Assembly: GCA_016744355.1 (NCBI GenBank)
Contig: JADGEN010000010.1
Location: 1-61,701 of the forward strand
Direction of reading: 5' to 3'
Length of the DNA stretch: 61,701 nucleotides
DNA from: Halieaceae bacterium
Lineage (GTDB): Bacteria > Pseudomonadota > Gammaproteobacteria > Pseudomonadales > Halieaceae
The notes under the pieces were generated by a model. That model had not been told where the DNA came from and ran no database searches. It saw only the letters and a program-made list of their open reading frames with translations. The translations under genes were made by a program, and so were the position numbers. Below, in pieces: positions 14,900-24,411 of the stretch. Numbering within the stretch: position 1 is the stretch's first letter; every line of letters starts with the position of its first letter.

Positions 14900-17706
14900 T
14901 AATAGATATCCTCGCCCAGAATAGCCTTCTTCTCGAATTTGGCGTAGCGCCCGGGCATCAACTTGGCAAGCGCGGTAAAGCTCTCCTTCACCCACTCATC
15001 ATAAACGCCATCCCAACTTCGGCGAGCATTAGTCTGGTAAATAGCAATGGCCTTTTCTTCAAAGGGAAAAGCCTGCTCTTCCAACAGCATCTCATACTGT
15101 TCCAGCGCCAATTCATCAAGCTTGGGAGGGCGCTGGGAAGACAGCAGATCACTAGCGAGCTGCTGATAAATACGTGCAAGCCTGTATGTGGCAAGCGTAG
15201 AGAATCGCTCAACAGCATAGCTGTTGGTTTTATTATAAGCCTTCACTGCTTTATCCATCGCCAACTTTTTCTTCTTGAGTGACTTTTTTAGCGGGATGGT
15301 TAAATCACGGCCACGGAAGTCCTGGTAGACATCGTCGGCTAATATGCTGGAGGAAAAGGCCGCGAGGAATAAAGATCGATCTGTCCTGGCCGAGCCAGCA
15401 GCATCGTGAGTTTTGATGATCTTATCCAACCAAAAACGTTGTTTCTGGTAATCTTCGCCCTCAGCGTATAGCTCCGCCAAACGATTCATCGCCTCTAATC
15501 GAATGACGAACGGCTGCTCGTAGGCGTGGGAATAACTGCGATAGCGTAGAATTGCCAGTTCAGAATTTTTTGCCTTGTCATAATATTCTGCTGCCAGATA
15601 AAGAGCATCTCTCTTTTTATCAGGATCAGTTTCGCCGGCATGGATAACATCAAGCTCGCTCGCTGCCTCATTCCACAGTCCATTTTTTTCGTAGTTTGCC
15701 ACCAACACTGCGGGAATAGACGCTGTTAATGGATTGTCGGGATAGCGTATACGGAAATCTTTTAGTAGTTTGTTCGCCGTGTTGGCATCGCCTGCTTTCG
15801 TGTAGTTCTGGGCCGCATCGAATTGTGCGTTCATGCGTACTTTGGACGCTGGTGCAACAAGCATAACCCGTGCGAACTCGTCAGCCGCTTTTGCATACTG
15901 CCCCCTGTCTGCTGCTGTTTCGCCTTGCTTGTAAACGCTGGCCGCGACGCGCTCTAGCGTGCCTGCATAGCGTGTATCATTTTTTTTCATAACTGCCAGG
16001 GCACCCAGATAGGCGGACTCGGCAGCAGAGAAATCAGACAGTTCGAAGTAGCTGTGTCCCATTACCAACCAGGCAGGAGAAAGTATATCTACCGATGGTA
16101 CGGGCTCTATGCGCACCAGCTTGTCTGCTGTTTTGGCAGCTTGACGGTAGTCTCCCTGCGCAAATAAATCGCTGGCAGCATGACCCAGAACTGCACTGGC
16201 ACGTGGGTCTTCAAAGAAAACTCTGGCAAAACGGAGTTCACTGTCAATACGATCATTCACTATCGCAGCCTGGTCCGCTTCGGCGCTATTAACGGTAATC
16301 TTTGCGTAAGTGGCGATGGCTGAATAGGCGGCATCCGCCGATTTTTCATACTGCGGAAAACGGTAGGCAACCCATTCATAGGATTTGATAGCCGCCGCAT
16401 AGTCGCGCGCTTCAAACTGGCTTTCACCCAGTAAAAAAGCCATATTCGGAACCTTGTCCGATTTAGGGAAGCTGGCCACATACAACTTGTAATAGTTGGC
16501 CGCCAATGCGAACTGCGCTTCTGCGAGTTGTCTATCCTCTATCCTGGCCATCGTCTGCTGCGCCTGAGCGTGATAATGACTAGCCAGCTCGGGTATAAAT
16601 TGCTGCAATTTACTATCGATTGCATTACGCGTCGACCAGTTACCTCTCAACCAGTTTTCGCTGCGCGGTTCAAATGTCTCCACGTAGAATTGCTTTTCTG
16701 ACACAACCAAATCAGGAAATCCGCCGTGCTCATAGGCTGCAATCACTTTCAACTGAAACTCGTGCGCCACCTGAGAGTCAGGCGAATCAAGTATGAATGT
16801 CTTATAGGTTTCCGCACTGTCGCGGTAACGCTCTTGATTAAGGTACAGATCGCCCAGACTCTGGTAGACGAGATACTGATAATCGCGAGCGCCTAGTTGT
16901 GCATAGGCTGTGGTGATTGCGTCTGCGCCGCCCAGATAACTGAAAATCACGGCCAGGATACGAAGCGTGTCATCCAACTGTTCACGTTGGCTGCGCTGTA
17001 GTGCGTCTATATTGCCGTGATCTGGCATTATAGCGTCAAGACTAGCGGTAAACGGGGCGACGGCACCTTGGTACTGATTGCGTTTAAACCTGGACCAGCC
17101 TTCCATGTACAGAGCTTTGCCGTAAAAAATGGAATTATCGCCAGCTGCACTCACTCTGGCGTAAGCCGCCTCGGCCCGAGCGTAATCACCGGCTATAAAA
17201 TGGCTTTCAGCTCGGCGAAACTCTGACTCTGCGAAATACCAGGAATTCGGGTAAGCATCGCTCAGCTGGGTGAGTACCTCTAGTGACTTATCGTTATCAC
17301 CATTTAACTCGTAGGCTTTGGATAGCTGATAAAGATATTGATCGCTCTCTGGGCTACTGGGATTCTCCCTCAAAAGTAGCTCATAAGCTGCAATAGCACC
17401 TCTGAATAAATCGGCGCCGGGGCCCTGCTCGGCCAACTTTTCCTCATCTCTGAGCATTTCTATATCGGCAAGACGATGATTCACAGATACCCGAATATCC
17501 GGATCACTGGTCAGTGGCAGTACTGAGCGATACAGCTCAGCCAGCTCATCAAGAGACTTGGCGGGAAGCGCCTCGCCTTTCTGCGGAAGTGAAATGGGCT
17601 GCAGGTCGGCTAGAGTGGCTTCCGGCGGAGGTGTATCTTCGGTGAACGAGCGATACATGCCACAGCCTTGCAGCGACAATATCAGCAACAGTGTAAACAC
17701 CCTCAT
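14899..17706 (-). CDS. Large TPR-repeat lipoprotein
   Basis: The largest TPR protein of the operon (935 aa). Lipobox LQGC with Cys at about 15, then near-continuous TPR or SEL1-like helical pairs through to about residue 880, e.g. DQYLYQLSKAYELNGDNDKS, YFAESEFRRAESHFIAGDY and AFLLGESQFEARDYAAAIKS. Some repeats resemble YbgF/Tol-Pal TPRs (FPKSDKVPNMAFLLGE). It overlaps the upstream TPR gene by 4 bp. Probably a periplasmic, outer-membrane-tethered scaffold bridging the motor to the outer membrane; that role is inferred from context. Confidence 0.8.
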   Translation of the reverse strand: MRVFTLLLILSLQGCGMYRSFTEDTPPPEATLADLQPISLPQKGEALPAKSLDELAELYRSVLPLTSDPDIRVSVNHRLADIEMLRDEEKLAEQGPGADLFRGAIAAYELLLRENPSSPESDQYLYQLSKAYELNGDNDKSLEVLTQLSDAYPNSWYFAESEFRRAESHFIAGDYARAEAAYARVSAAGDNSIFYGKALYMEGWSRFKRNQYQGAVAPFTASLDAIMPDHGNIDALQRSQREQLDDTLRILAVIFSYLGGADAITTAYAQLGARDYQYLVYQSLGDLYLNQERYRDSAETYKTFILDSPDSQVAHEFQLKVIAAYEHGGFPDLVVSEKQFYVETFEPRSENWLRGNWSTRNAIDSKLQQFIPELASHYHAQAQQTMARIEDRQLAEAQFALAANYYKLYVASFPKSDKVPNMAFLLGESQFEARDYAAAIKSYEWVAYRFPQYEKSADAAYSAIATYAKITVNSAEADQAAIVNDRIDSELRFARVFFEDPRASAVLGHAASDLFAQGDYRQAAKTADKLVRIEPVPSVDILSPAWLVMGHSYFELSDFSAAESAYLGALAVMKKNDTRYAGTLERVAASVYKQGETAADRGQYAKAADEFARVMLVAPASKVRMNAQFDAAQNYTKAGDANTANKLLKDFRIRYPDNPLTASIPAVLVANYEKNGLWNEAASELDVIHAGETDPDKKRDALYLAAEYYDKAKNSELAILRYRSYSHAYEQPFVIRLEAMNRLAELYAEGEDYQKQRFWLDKIIKTHDAAGSARTDRSLFLAAFSSSILADDVYQDFRGRDLTIPLKKSLKKKKLAMDKAVKAYNKTNSYAVERFSTLATYRLARIYQQLASDLLSSQRPPKLDELALEQYEMLLEEQAFPFEEKAIAIYQTNARRSWDGVYDEWVKESFTALAKLMPGRYAKFEKKAILGEDIY

Positions 17707-19595
17707 GGTGACTGCTCCGCACTGCCATAGTCATATAGTCGCGCTATAGCCAATCTGGATTGACCCAAAGCACGTGAAAGCTCATTCTCCTGTTGTTCCA
17801 GCTGCGCTATCGCCAACTGACGTATGTGCGCCTCAGCCTGCGTTATAGCTCTATCTACGCGCTGACGATGCGGTTTTATACGCACATCCATGGCAGCAAT
17901 ACGACGAGAGAACTCCAACTCGCCGTGTTTAGCAACGGCGTCGTCCACTCTGGCCAGCAAGTCTTCCGACTGAGCGGCGAGCCCCCGTAATTCATCCAAT
18001 TCCCGCTGTACCTTCCAACGCCTTGCAATAAACTGCTCGCTGTCTTCCCACAGCAATAGACCTTGCATCAACGACAAACGAGCCGCTTGGTCCGCTGAGG
18101 AGTTTTTTTCTACAAGTAATGCACTAACTTCTTTAGAGCGGTCGAGCTTTTCCCACAAATTGGTTTGTGCGGCATCCGCCAATAGACGTTCGCCATCGAT
18201 GCCAGACTGCGCCTGTAGTACTTTTCTTTCGAGTATGTCTATGCGTTGCTGCAGCTTGTCATGTTGTTGTTGCAACTCATCCCGTCGCCCCCCTTGTGTA
18301 ACTGAAGCCCAACTGGCTTGCTGGTCCGCATCGACTTGCGCCAGATTCTGCAGGCGCTCATTTGCATTTTCAAGGTGCCAGGCCATTCGATACAAGTCCT
18401 GTAACTCCCGCAGTGCCAGCTGAAAACTGTGTCGTGTCAGTAACTCGACCAAGATACTGCTATGCGATCCCGTAGGCAGTATATCGTCTCCAAACACCCA
18501 TCCATGCGCGTCTGCTCCCACCCCGGGCTTGCCAGTACTCAGATCTAATGTTTGGGCTAAATTCCCGTCACGAAACGCTGCGATGGCAGCTTTAACCGAC
18601 GCCAGCTGGAGCAAATAAGTACTGGCAGCGCGGCGATAATTCTGTAGTGCAACACTTGTATTGCCTAATTGCTCGTAGGCATAGGGAATTGCCAACAGAC
18701 CCTCCCGCGCACTGGGACTGCCCAACTCACGGCCGGTTAGGGTTTGCCACGAGCTTAATGCCAGAGCAAAATCACCCATCTCGCTGGCTGCCCAGCCATA
18801 ACCGAGCAGGGCTCTATCAGCCATAGGACTATCCAATCGCACGCGTGTAAACTGACGCATGGCCTCCCCAAAATGATCCAAAGCCATAAGAGAGAAACCA
18901 TGCGCGGTCAGCGCTTTATCTCGAACCTCCTTACTTTCCTCTGTAGGAAAAGCCATTTGGTCAAACCGCAGGTAATACTTATTCGCAGATTCAAAGTTTC
19001 CCAGCGCAGCCTGACTCCCACCTAAATTGTAGTACAGGTAGTAACGCCATGGAGAATCCACAGCCAATTTGTCGGCATAAGCCAAAGCAGCTGCTTCATC
19101 CCCATTGTGCAAAGCGATAGCGCTGCGTAAGTAATCCGCCTGATCAGAAAACAGGCCATCACTGTCAACAGACAATTTACCAAGACCCGACAAAGTGTTA
19201 GCGCTGTCCCCTCTTCTCCAGGCCATTTTTGCGAGATAAAACCACGCTCGATTCCTATCGGACAAAGAAGATAATTCGTCGGGATCATTTAGCAAATTTT
19301 CGAATATCGAACGGGCACTTCTATCCATACCATAGGACAGACTCATACCACCGCGCAGCAACTCTGCTCGCTGCTCATGCGGCCCCAGTTGCTGTAGTTC
19401 CTGCGCGGCCATTAACTCGGTGAGCGCGGAATAATAGTCCTGCTGAAAAAATTGAAATAGCGTCGTACCATAGCGCAGAGTCTGTACAGTTTCAGGGCCT
19501 GCCACAGCGCCATTTAGCGACACACACAGACACAGACCCATCAGCGCGCGCTGCCAGATCACCTTGTGCCAGTTGAATGTGTGCGTGCCTACCAT
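17703..19595 (-). CDS. Periplasmic TPR and coiled-coil protein
   Basis: A 630-aa protein with an N-terminal signal (hydrophobic core LMGLCLCVSLNGAVAG), TPR-like repeats to about residue 330, then a region with strong heptad character (ELQQQHDKLQQRIDILERKV and further segments to the C-terminus). It starts at the ATG at 19595, overlapping the previous stop by 7 bp, and ends in an ATGA overlap with the large TPR lipoprotein. TPR followed by coiled coil suits a structural periplasmic component of the machine. Confidence 0.75.
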   Translation of the reverse strand: MVGTHTFNWHKVIWQRALMGLCLCVSLNGAVAGPETVQTLRYGTTLFQFFQQDYYSALTELMAAQELQQLGPHEQRAELLRGGMSLSYGMDRSARSIFENLLNDPDELSSLSDRNRAWFYLAKMAWRRGDSANTLSGLGKLSVDSDGLFSDQADYLRSAIALHNGDEAAALAYADKLAVDSPWRYYLYYNLGGSQAALGNFESANKYYLRFDQMAFPTEESKEVRDKALTAHGFSLMALDHFGEAMRQFTRVRLDSPMADRALLGYGWAASEMGDFALALSSWQTLTGRELGSPSAREGLLAIPYAYEQLGNTSVALQNYRRAASTYLLQLASVKAAIAAFRDGNLAQTLDLSTGKPGVGADAHGWVFGDDILPTGSHSSILVELLTRHSFQLALRELQDLYRMAWHLENANERLQNLAQVDADQQASWASVTQGGRRDELQQQHDKLQQRIDILERKVLQAQSGIDGERLLADAAQTNLWEKLDRSKEVSALLVEKNSSADQAARLSLMQGLLLWEDSEQFIARRWKVQRELDELRGLAAQSEDLLARVDDAVAKHGELEFSRRIAAMDVRIKPHRQRVDRAITQAEAHIRQLAIAQLEQQENELSRALGQSRLAIARLYDYGSAEQSP

Positions 19596-20140
19596 TCTTT
19601 GACCATAAACTCAGGTTGCTGCAACGACTCGGAGTCAGTTATCTTCAGTTCCAGATGCTTTGCCTGATTTGTCTTTTCAATGGTAAGCGTTGTGCCTCTG
19701 CGATAATCACGGCCATGTGGGCCTTTGCCGGTAAACACTGCGACAATTTCATGTTGGCCCGATTTTAGATTGCCCATATGCAAACGCTGCACACCACCCC
19801 GACGCAGAGCATCCAGTTGCCTGTCGGTGTAAAGGTAGTTTGTGACGACGACCCCATCAACACTGAGTTTTACTGCATCCAGAGCAAAAAAATCGCCAAC
19901 GTCCAGCGATAGAAACACAGCAATTTGCGTATTACTGGGAAACAGCAACTCTTCTTCCAGAATGAATAGGTCCCGATTAAGCTCCAGGGTAAGCTTTTTG
20001 ATATCCTGAATTTCTTCTGCAAGACTACCCTGCCCCGCAGTACCAGCATCAGTCTGCTGCGCCGCAGTGTTTAACGAAAAAACAAAGCTGAACCAAACGA
20101 GCAGCAACGACGCAATGACTTTCGAAAATGGAATATTCAT
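19589..20140 (-). CDS. Secreted protein of the motor operon, unknown fold
   Basis: This 183-aa product has a signal peptide (about 1-27), a short helix (LAEEIQDIKKLTLELNRDLFILEEELLF), then a beta-rich domain with repeated hydrophobic alternation (TQIAVFLSLDVGDFFALDAVKLSVDG, GQHEIVAVFTGKG). The C-terminal part could be a PEGA- or carbohydrate-binding-like sandwich, but I cannot name a family. It starts one base after the DUF1501-like gene and overlaps the next gene, so it belongs to the operon. Confidence 0.7.
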   Translation of the reverse strand: MNIPFSKVIASLLLVWFSFVFSLNTAAQQTDAGTAGQGSLAEEIQDIKKLTLELNRDLFILEEELLFPSNTQIAVFLSLDVGDFFALDAVKLSVDGVVVTNYLYTDRQLDALRRGGVQRLHMGNLKSGQHEIVAVFTGKGPHGRDYRRGTTLTIEKTNQAKHLELKITDSESLQQPEFMVKEW

Positions 20141-20141
20141 C

Positions 20142-21749
20142 TCAAACTAGAACTCCGTTGCTAATACTGGCCAAAGGTTCAAAGGCTACAAAGCGATCGC
20201 GATTGGCAACAGAACCCAATCCGTGGCCAGGAAAGAATTGTGACTCACCAAACAGATTTTGTTCACCGTGCAGCGCCATATAATTCAGAATTATAGTTTC
20301 TACATTAAGGTTAACGTTATTGGCCGCCGGGGTAGATGATGTTTCAACCGAAGCATCTGCACGCATCCAGCCAATTTGCTGGCTACTCACTGGATCCATC
20401 AACGTGGGTGAACCAGCAGGGTCATAAACCAGAAAGAACGAAGCCGCGGTGGACGAGTTGTCACCGTTCCATACCCCCTTTTCAATACCGTTGACCAACT
20501 CAATGCCTCCGTCGCTGGCTACCGAGCCGTCGCTGAAGACATAAATCATTACCGGTGTGGCAGTGCGACGCGCATAATCAAGACAGGCACCTATGCACTG
20601 CCCCGCGCGCAAATCTCTTTCCTCACCGGTGCGTCGATCACCGGTATGATAATCATAGCCGCCCATTTCGATCGTACCCGCACCCGCTATTCCGTCTATA
20701 ACCAACTTCATCACAGACGCGGCTTTACTGAACTCCCGGTCACCCTCAAATTCTGCCTGGGTAAAGATGCCACTGCCGCCCACGATCTCCGGGTCTGATG
20801 ACGGATCCAGGGCTTCGGGATTGGAGAACTTTTCCAACGTATCGGCGCTGCGCAGATACTCACAACTGAGCCTATCTTTAAGTCGTTTGTCTTCTGTGGT
20901 GGGGTTGCTGATACCTGTGTTAACCAGGTCAAGTTTGAAGTCGGTAATACGCTTCATCGACTCCAGTACCGACACGATATCCTCGGTATCATCCAGCAAT
21001 AGTTTTAAATCGCCGACATCAACCAGGCCACTGGCATCCGATGGACGGTCAACTTTAGTTGGACGTATTTCCGGGTCAATCAACATGGTCGGTGCTAAAG
21101 AGTTGCCACCTGATTCGGTATTCTCTGAGCCGATAAGCTGCAAAATCTGGCCGCGCAAACCCGCACGATAAATGCCGTACATAGGATTGTGTGGGTTATT
21201 ACCGGTGTCGTTGTCGGAACGACCGGGAATGACCGCACCATTTACAAAACCGCGCATGTTACTGCTGCGCTCCAGTATGCCGCGTAGCATAGCGCTATCG
21301 GAGTGAAACAAAAGCCCCAGGGTGTCATCAGTAAAATCGCCGGAGGCCGTTAACGGGTTATTGCCAAAAGGCAGAATGCCCGGCGGTAGACCCAGCTTAC
21401 GGTAGCCGGCAGTACTCAATGCGTCGCGTTGTCCACCGGGGCCTCCCACCAGCACGTTGGAGCCGGCAATATTGGCACCACCCGACAAGTCAAAACAGAT
21501 AAACGGTATCTTGCGACCGGACACCGCACCCAAGTCACAACTTGTGTAGCGGGTGAAGGCACTGTCAATAAGGTTTGGCGAAATAGCATGTGCTCGCGGC
21601 CCCAGTAAACTAAGCGCAGAAGTACCCAGGAGGGTGGCCCCACCTGCCCTGAAACCCTGCGATATGAGCTCACGGCGCGTTATGGGTCGCTTGTGATCGG
21701 CATGCCGTAGTGCTTCATCCAGCTGATGATATTTACTGCGCCTTCTCAT
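20142..21749 (-). CDS. Tat-exported DUF1501-like (alkaline-phosphatase-fold) protein
   Basis: A 535-aa protein with a twin-arginine signal (ITRRELISQGF, then a weakly hydrophobic stretch ending in AHA at about 55). Further features are PFICFDLSGGANIAGSNVLVGG, MGGYDYHTGDRRTGE and VMIYVFSDGSVASDGG, which resemble DUF1501/sulfatase-like secreted proteins with a metal-binding D/H set. Twin-arginine export implies folding or cofactor insertion in the cytoplasm. SD AAGGAC supports the ATG at 21749. Homologues are sometimes carried as 'GspF', which is misleading because no T2SS F membrane topology is present. It follows the LamG lipoprotein by 25 bp. Confidence 0.65.
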   Translation of the reverse strand: MRRRSKYHQLDEALRHADHKRPITRRELISQGFRAGGATLLGTSALSLLGPRAHAISPNLIDSAFTRYTSCDLGAVSGRKIPFICFDLSGGANIAGSNVLVGGPGGQRDALSTAGYRKLGLPPGILPFGNNPLTASGDFTDDTLGLLFHSDSAMLRGILERSSNMRGFVNGAVIPGRSDNDTGNNPHNPMYGIYRAGLRGQILQLIGSENTESGGNSLAPTMLIDPEIRPTKVDRPSDASGLVDVGDLKLLLDDTEDIVSVLESMKRITDFKLDLVNTGISNPTTEDKRLKDRLSCEYLRSADTLEKFSNPEALDPSSDPEIVGGSGIFTQAEFEGDREFSKAASVMKLVIDGIAGAGTIEMGGYDYHTGDRRTGEERDLRAGQCIGACLDYARRTATPVMIYVFSDGSVASDGGIELVNGIEKGVWNGDNSSTAASFFLVYDPAGSPTLMDPVSSQQIGWMRADASVETSSTPAANNVNLNVETIILNYMALHGEQNLFGESQFFPGHGLGSVANRDRFVAFEPLASISNGVLV

Positions 21750-21774
21750 GTCCTTACTCTCCCTTTAGTAGCCA

Positions 21775-24411
21775 CTACTGCATCAGTACCACAGCACTAC
21801 CGAAAACGGTGGTGCATGCAGCTTTTACTACGTCAGCAGTTCGCGTTGCGGGGCATACCGCATCGTTGACGCAGTAGATCAAGCCGTCCCGCTTATTGTG
21901 GACGCTCCGGTCAGGATCGCTAACATAACGACCACCCACCAACACATAAGGTTTTAAATCCCTGCTATCAGTAATAAGTAGTTCAACCTCATCGACAATG
22001 AGGCCGCGATCAGCGACTGACATCAAACCTGAGTTGATCGCTCTATCTACCAGTGGCACAACAATGTGATTGCGCCAGTCGATTGATGAATCTGCTACAG
22101 CCGCGTCAAATCGAAAGGTAGGTGGCGAGGGAAACAGTGACTCCCGTTTACTGACATCCTGCACCAATGCATCACAATAGGCGGCAGTTAATTGTGTCGC
22201 TGCCATTTGATGTGACGACATAAAGGCATTAAATTCGGCCACACTCGGCAATGCTCTACGCACGGTAGTAAACGTTTCCGCAACTGTTTTTCCTGTCACA
22301 TCGCTGACACTGGGACTAGCGATGGGAACCCCGGTTAAGATCGACAACGTGGCGTTAATTTCGTCGAAGGTTCGCACGCCGATATCGGATGAGACCTCTC
22401 CTGTGAGTGTTTGCGAAAAACGCCCCGAAGCGCCGTCATCTCGCTGCCCATTTTTCCCGCCCAGTTCATCGAAAGCGAGGAAGAAAACGTCTTGATCAGC
22501 GCCATTTTCCAGCGGAATAATGCTGCCTATAGACGACAGCCTTTGTACCGGGTTTCCAAACTTGCCAGCTACCGACTCGTCGACGTTCACAAAGCCCTGC
22601 CCTATCTCTGCCAATTTTCCGTTGATACCCAGGCGAATGCCCTGCAGATCGAAACTGGACTCTTCTCCACTGGGGTTGATGTTGGCAAAATATGGTTTAT
22701 TGAACAGATAGCTACTCTCGTCAAACTGACTGACTTCATAGACCACATAGCAATAGTTAGTGCGTTCTCCCTGCTCAATTTCGTGGCAAACACCCGGCTC
22801 ATCGAGAAGTTCTGACATACTGAACATCAGAAAGTACTTCAAGCCGATGCCCACATCGAAATTTTGCACAATCTGCTCAGGTGTCATCGCGGCATTGTGG
22901 ACAGCAACCATGCGCATTGCGCCGGACCAGGGATTGGTCGAGGAGGTGGTATTACCCAGCACCACGGCAAACGCTTCACTCCAGCTATTGAGCAAACCAC
23001 CGCCAGCCGGATCAATGTCACCGCTGAATTCACCATTAACGTATATTTTGCGTCCTTCTACAGGATCGTAAGTAACCACCACATGCTGCAAAGTAGCCTG
23101 GGCCAACTCGTCGTCGTCATTGGTGGTAAGCGCTGGTTCCCCGCCGTTATTATCATCGGTTACAGAGCTGCGATTGAACGCTTCATAATTGTATAAGCTC
23201 TGACGCAGCAGCATATTACGGCTGTCCGGACCACCCACATAGCCCATAATCCAGGCCTCTTCCTGGCTGACGTTGCTGGGCGCTACCCAGGCTTCAATAC
23301 TGTATGCACCCGTACCGGTAATCAGTTTGAATAGCTTGGCACTGCCGCTGACACCACCTTGAGCTTTGCCGTTAACAAAGCGAACTCCCCAGCCACCCAG
23401 CCAACTATATTCGCCGGACAGTGTCAGTGGCACTTCGGGTAGCACCCCACTTGTATCTGCGGTGGTTGTGCCCTTTCCTTCACGGAACTCCCACTTGGCA
23501 ATAAGCGCACTTTCGAAGCGTCCGCCACCGGTTGAAACAATGCCGTCCTCCGCCAACATTTGCGCCGTGCTGATTAGCAGTTGCGGATCAACTTCTGTGG
23601 TGGGCACGACACCACTCAGGCGATCAATTGCAGCGGCCAAAGCGTTTGCGTCATCGGCACAGTCTGACCAGCAGTTGTGTTGCTCCGGATCCAGCCTCAA
23701 GACAATGCGAGACATCTCCGCAGAGCTAAGATTAACCTTCCCTCTAAGCCCCTCGTAGGCAATATCACTATTGGCACTGGCAAAGTACGGTGCCTGGGGT
23801 ACCGCGCTTGTATCGGAATGACAATCGGAACAATACTGTTGTAGAAGCCCCAGTAACTCGCCAGGGCCTGTCAGGTCCAAGCCCTCAACTGCTGTGATTC
23901 CTCCTGGCAGCACCTTAGTGCCGGACGGACTATAAGCCCGACGCGGCAGTAGCTGAACTTCACTGGAAGATTGCTCTCCAGAGGCCACCCAACGTTCAAT
24001 ATAGCCTGTGATAGTTGTCGCGCAGGTGGCTTCCTGACCCGCAGCCAGCCAACAGTTATGTCCATTGGCCACCCGCGCTACTACCGCAGAGCTACCAGGA
24101 TCATCAAGGTTAACCACGGTTTTAGCAGCCTTCCACGCCTCATTGACATTGGTCTGGTCAGCAAAAGGCGTTTTACCAGAGCCACCGGGTGTATGACACT
24201 CGCCGCAACGATCATTACCTGCCACAAAGTCGTAAAAGGAAACTTTGAAGTTTTGAATCTCATCGCTGGCGGGGGGCGCACCGTCATAGACAAACTCAGC
24301 ACTACCCAAATCTTGCACGGGGTCAAATTCTCTCTCGCTGCCACCGCCACCGCTGCCGCCACTACAGGCCTGTAATAGAGCGGTTAATGCCAAAACAATA
24401 AACGGCTTCAT
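21775..24411 (-). CDS. LamG-domain lipoprotein with two c-type heme motifs
   Basis: An ATG overlapping the upstream stop (ATGA) gives an 878-aa lipoprotein with lipobox LQAC (Cys about 16) and a Gly/Ser linker. Two similar modules follow, each with a CxxCH (CGECH about 69-73; CSDCH about 194-198) and each ending in an HNCW motif (about 118-121 and about 60 residues after the second CxxCH). Next comes a LamG/concanavalin-like domain (about 300-475) with AYSIEAWVAPSNVSQEEAW and QHVVVTYDPVEGRKIYVNGE. The C-terminal 400 residues are unassigned. It is predicted to sit at the outer membrane or cell surface, combining redox and glycan-binding-type folds. Confidence 0.8.
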   Translation of the reverse strand: MKPFIVLALTALLQACSGGSGGGGSEREFDPVQDLGSAEFVYDGAPPASDEIQNFKVSFYDFVAGNDRCGECHTPGGSGKTPFADQTNVNEAWKAAKTVVNLDDPGSSAVVARVANGHNCWLAAGQEATCATTITGYIERWVASGEQSSSEVQLLPRRAYSPSGTKVLPGGITAVEGLDLTGPGELLGLLQQYCSDCHSDTSAVPQAPYFASANSDIAYEGLRGKVNLSSAEMSRIVLRLDPEQHNCWSDCADDANALAAAIDRLSGVVPTTEVDPQLLISTAQMLAEDGIVSTGGGRFESALIAKWEFREGKGTTTADTSGVLPEVPLTLSGEYSWLGGWGVRFVNGKAQGGVSGSAKLFKLITGTGAYSIEAWVAPSNVSQEEAWIMGYVGGPDSRNMLLRQSLYNYEAFNRSSVTDDNNGGEPALTTNDDDELAQATLQHVVVTYDPVEGRKIYVNGEFSGDIDPAGGGLLNSWSEAFAVVLGNTTSSTNPWSGAMRMVAVHNAAMTPEQIVQNFDVGIGLKYFLMFSMSELLDEPGVCHEIEQGERTNYCYVVYEVSQFDESSYLFNKPYFANINPSGEESSFDLQGIRLGINGKLAEIGQGFVNVDESVAGKFGNPVQRLSSIGSIIPLENGADQDVFFLAFDELGGKNGQRDDGASGRFSQTLTGEVSSDIGVRTFDEINATLSILTGVPIASPSVSDVTGKTVAETFTTVRRALPSVAEFNAFMSSHQMAATQLTAAYCDALVQDVSKRESLFPSPPTFRFDAAVADSSIDWRNHIVVPLVDRAINSGLMSVADRGLIVDEVELLITDSRDLKPYVLVGGRYVSDPDRSVHNKRDGLIYCVNDAVCPATRTADVVKAACTTVFGSAVVLMQ

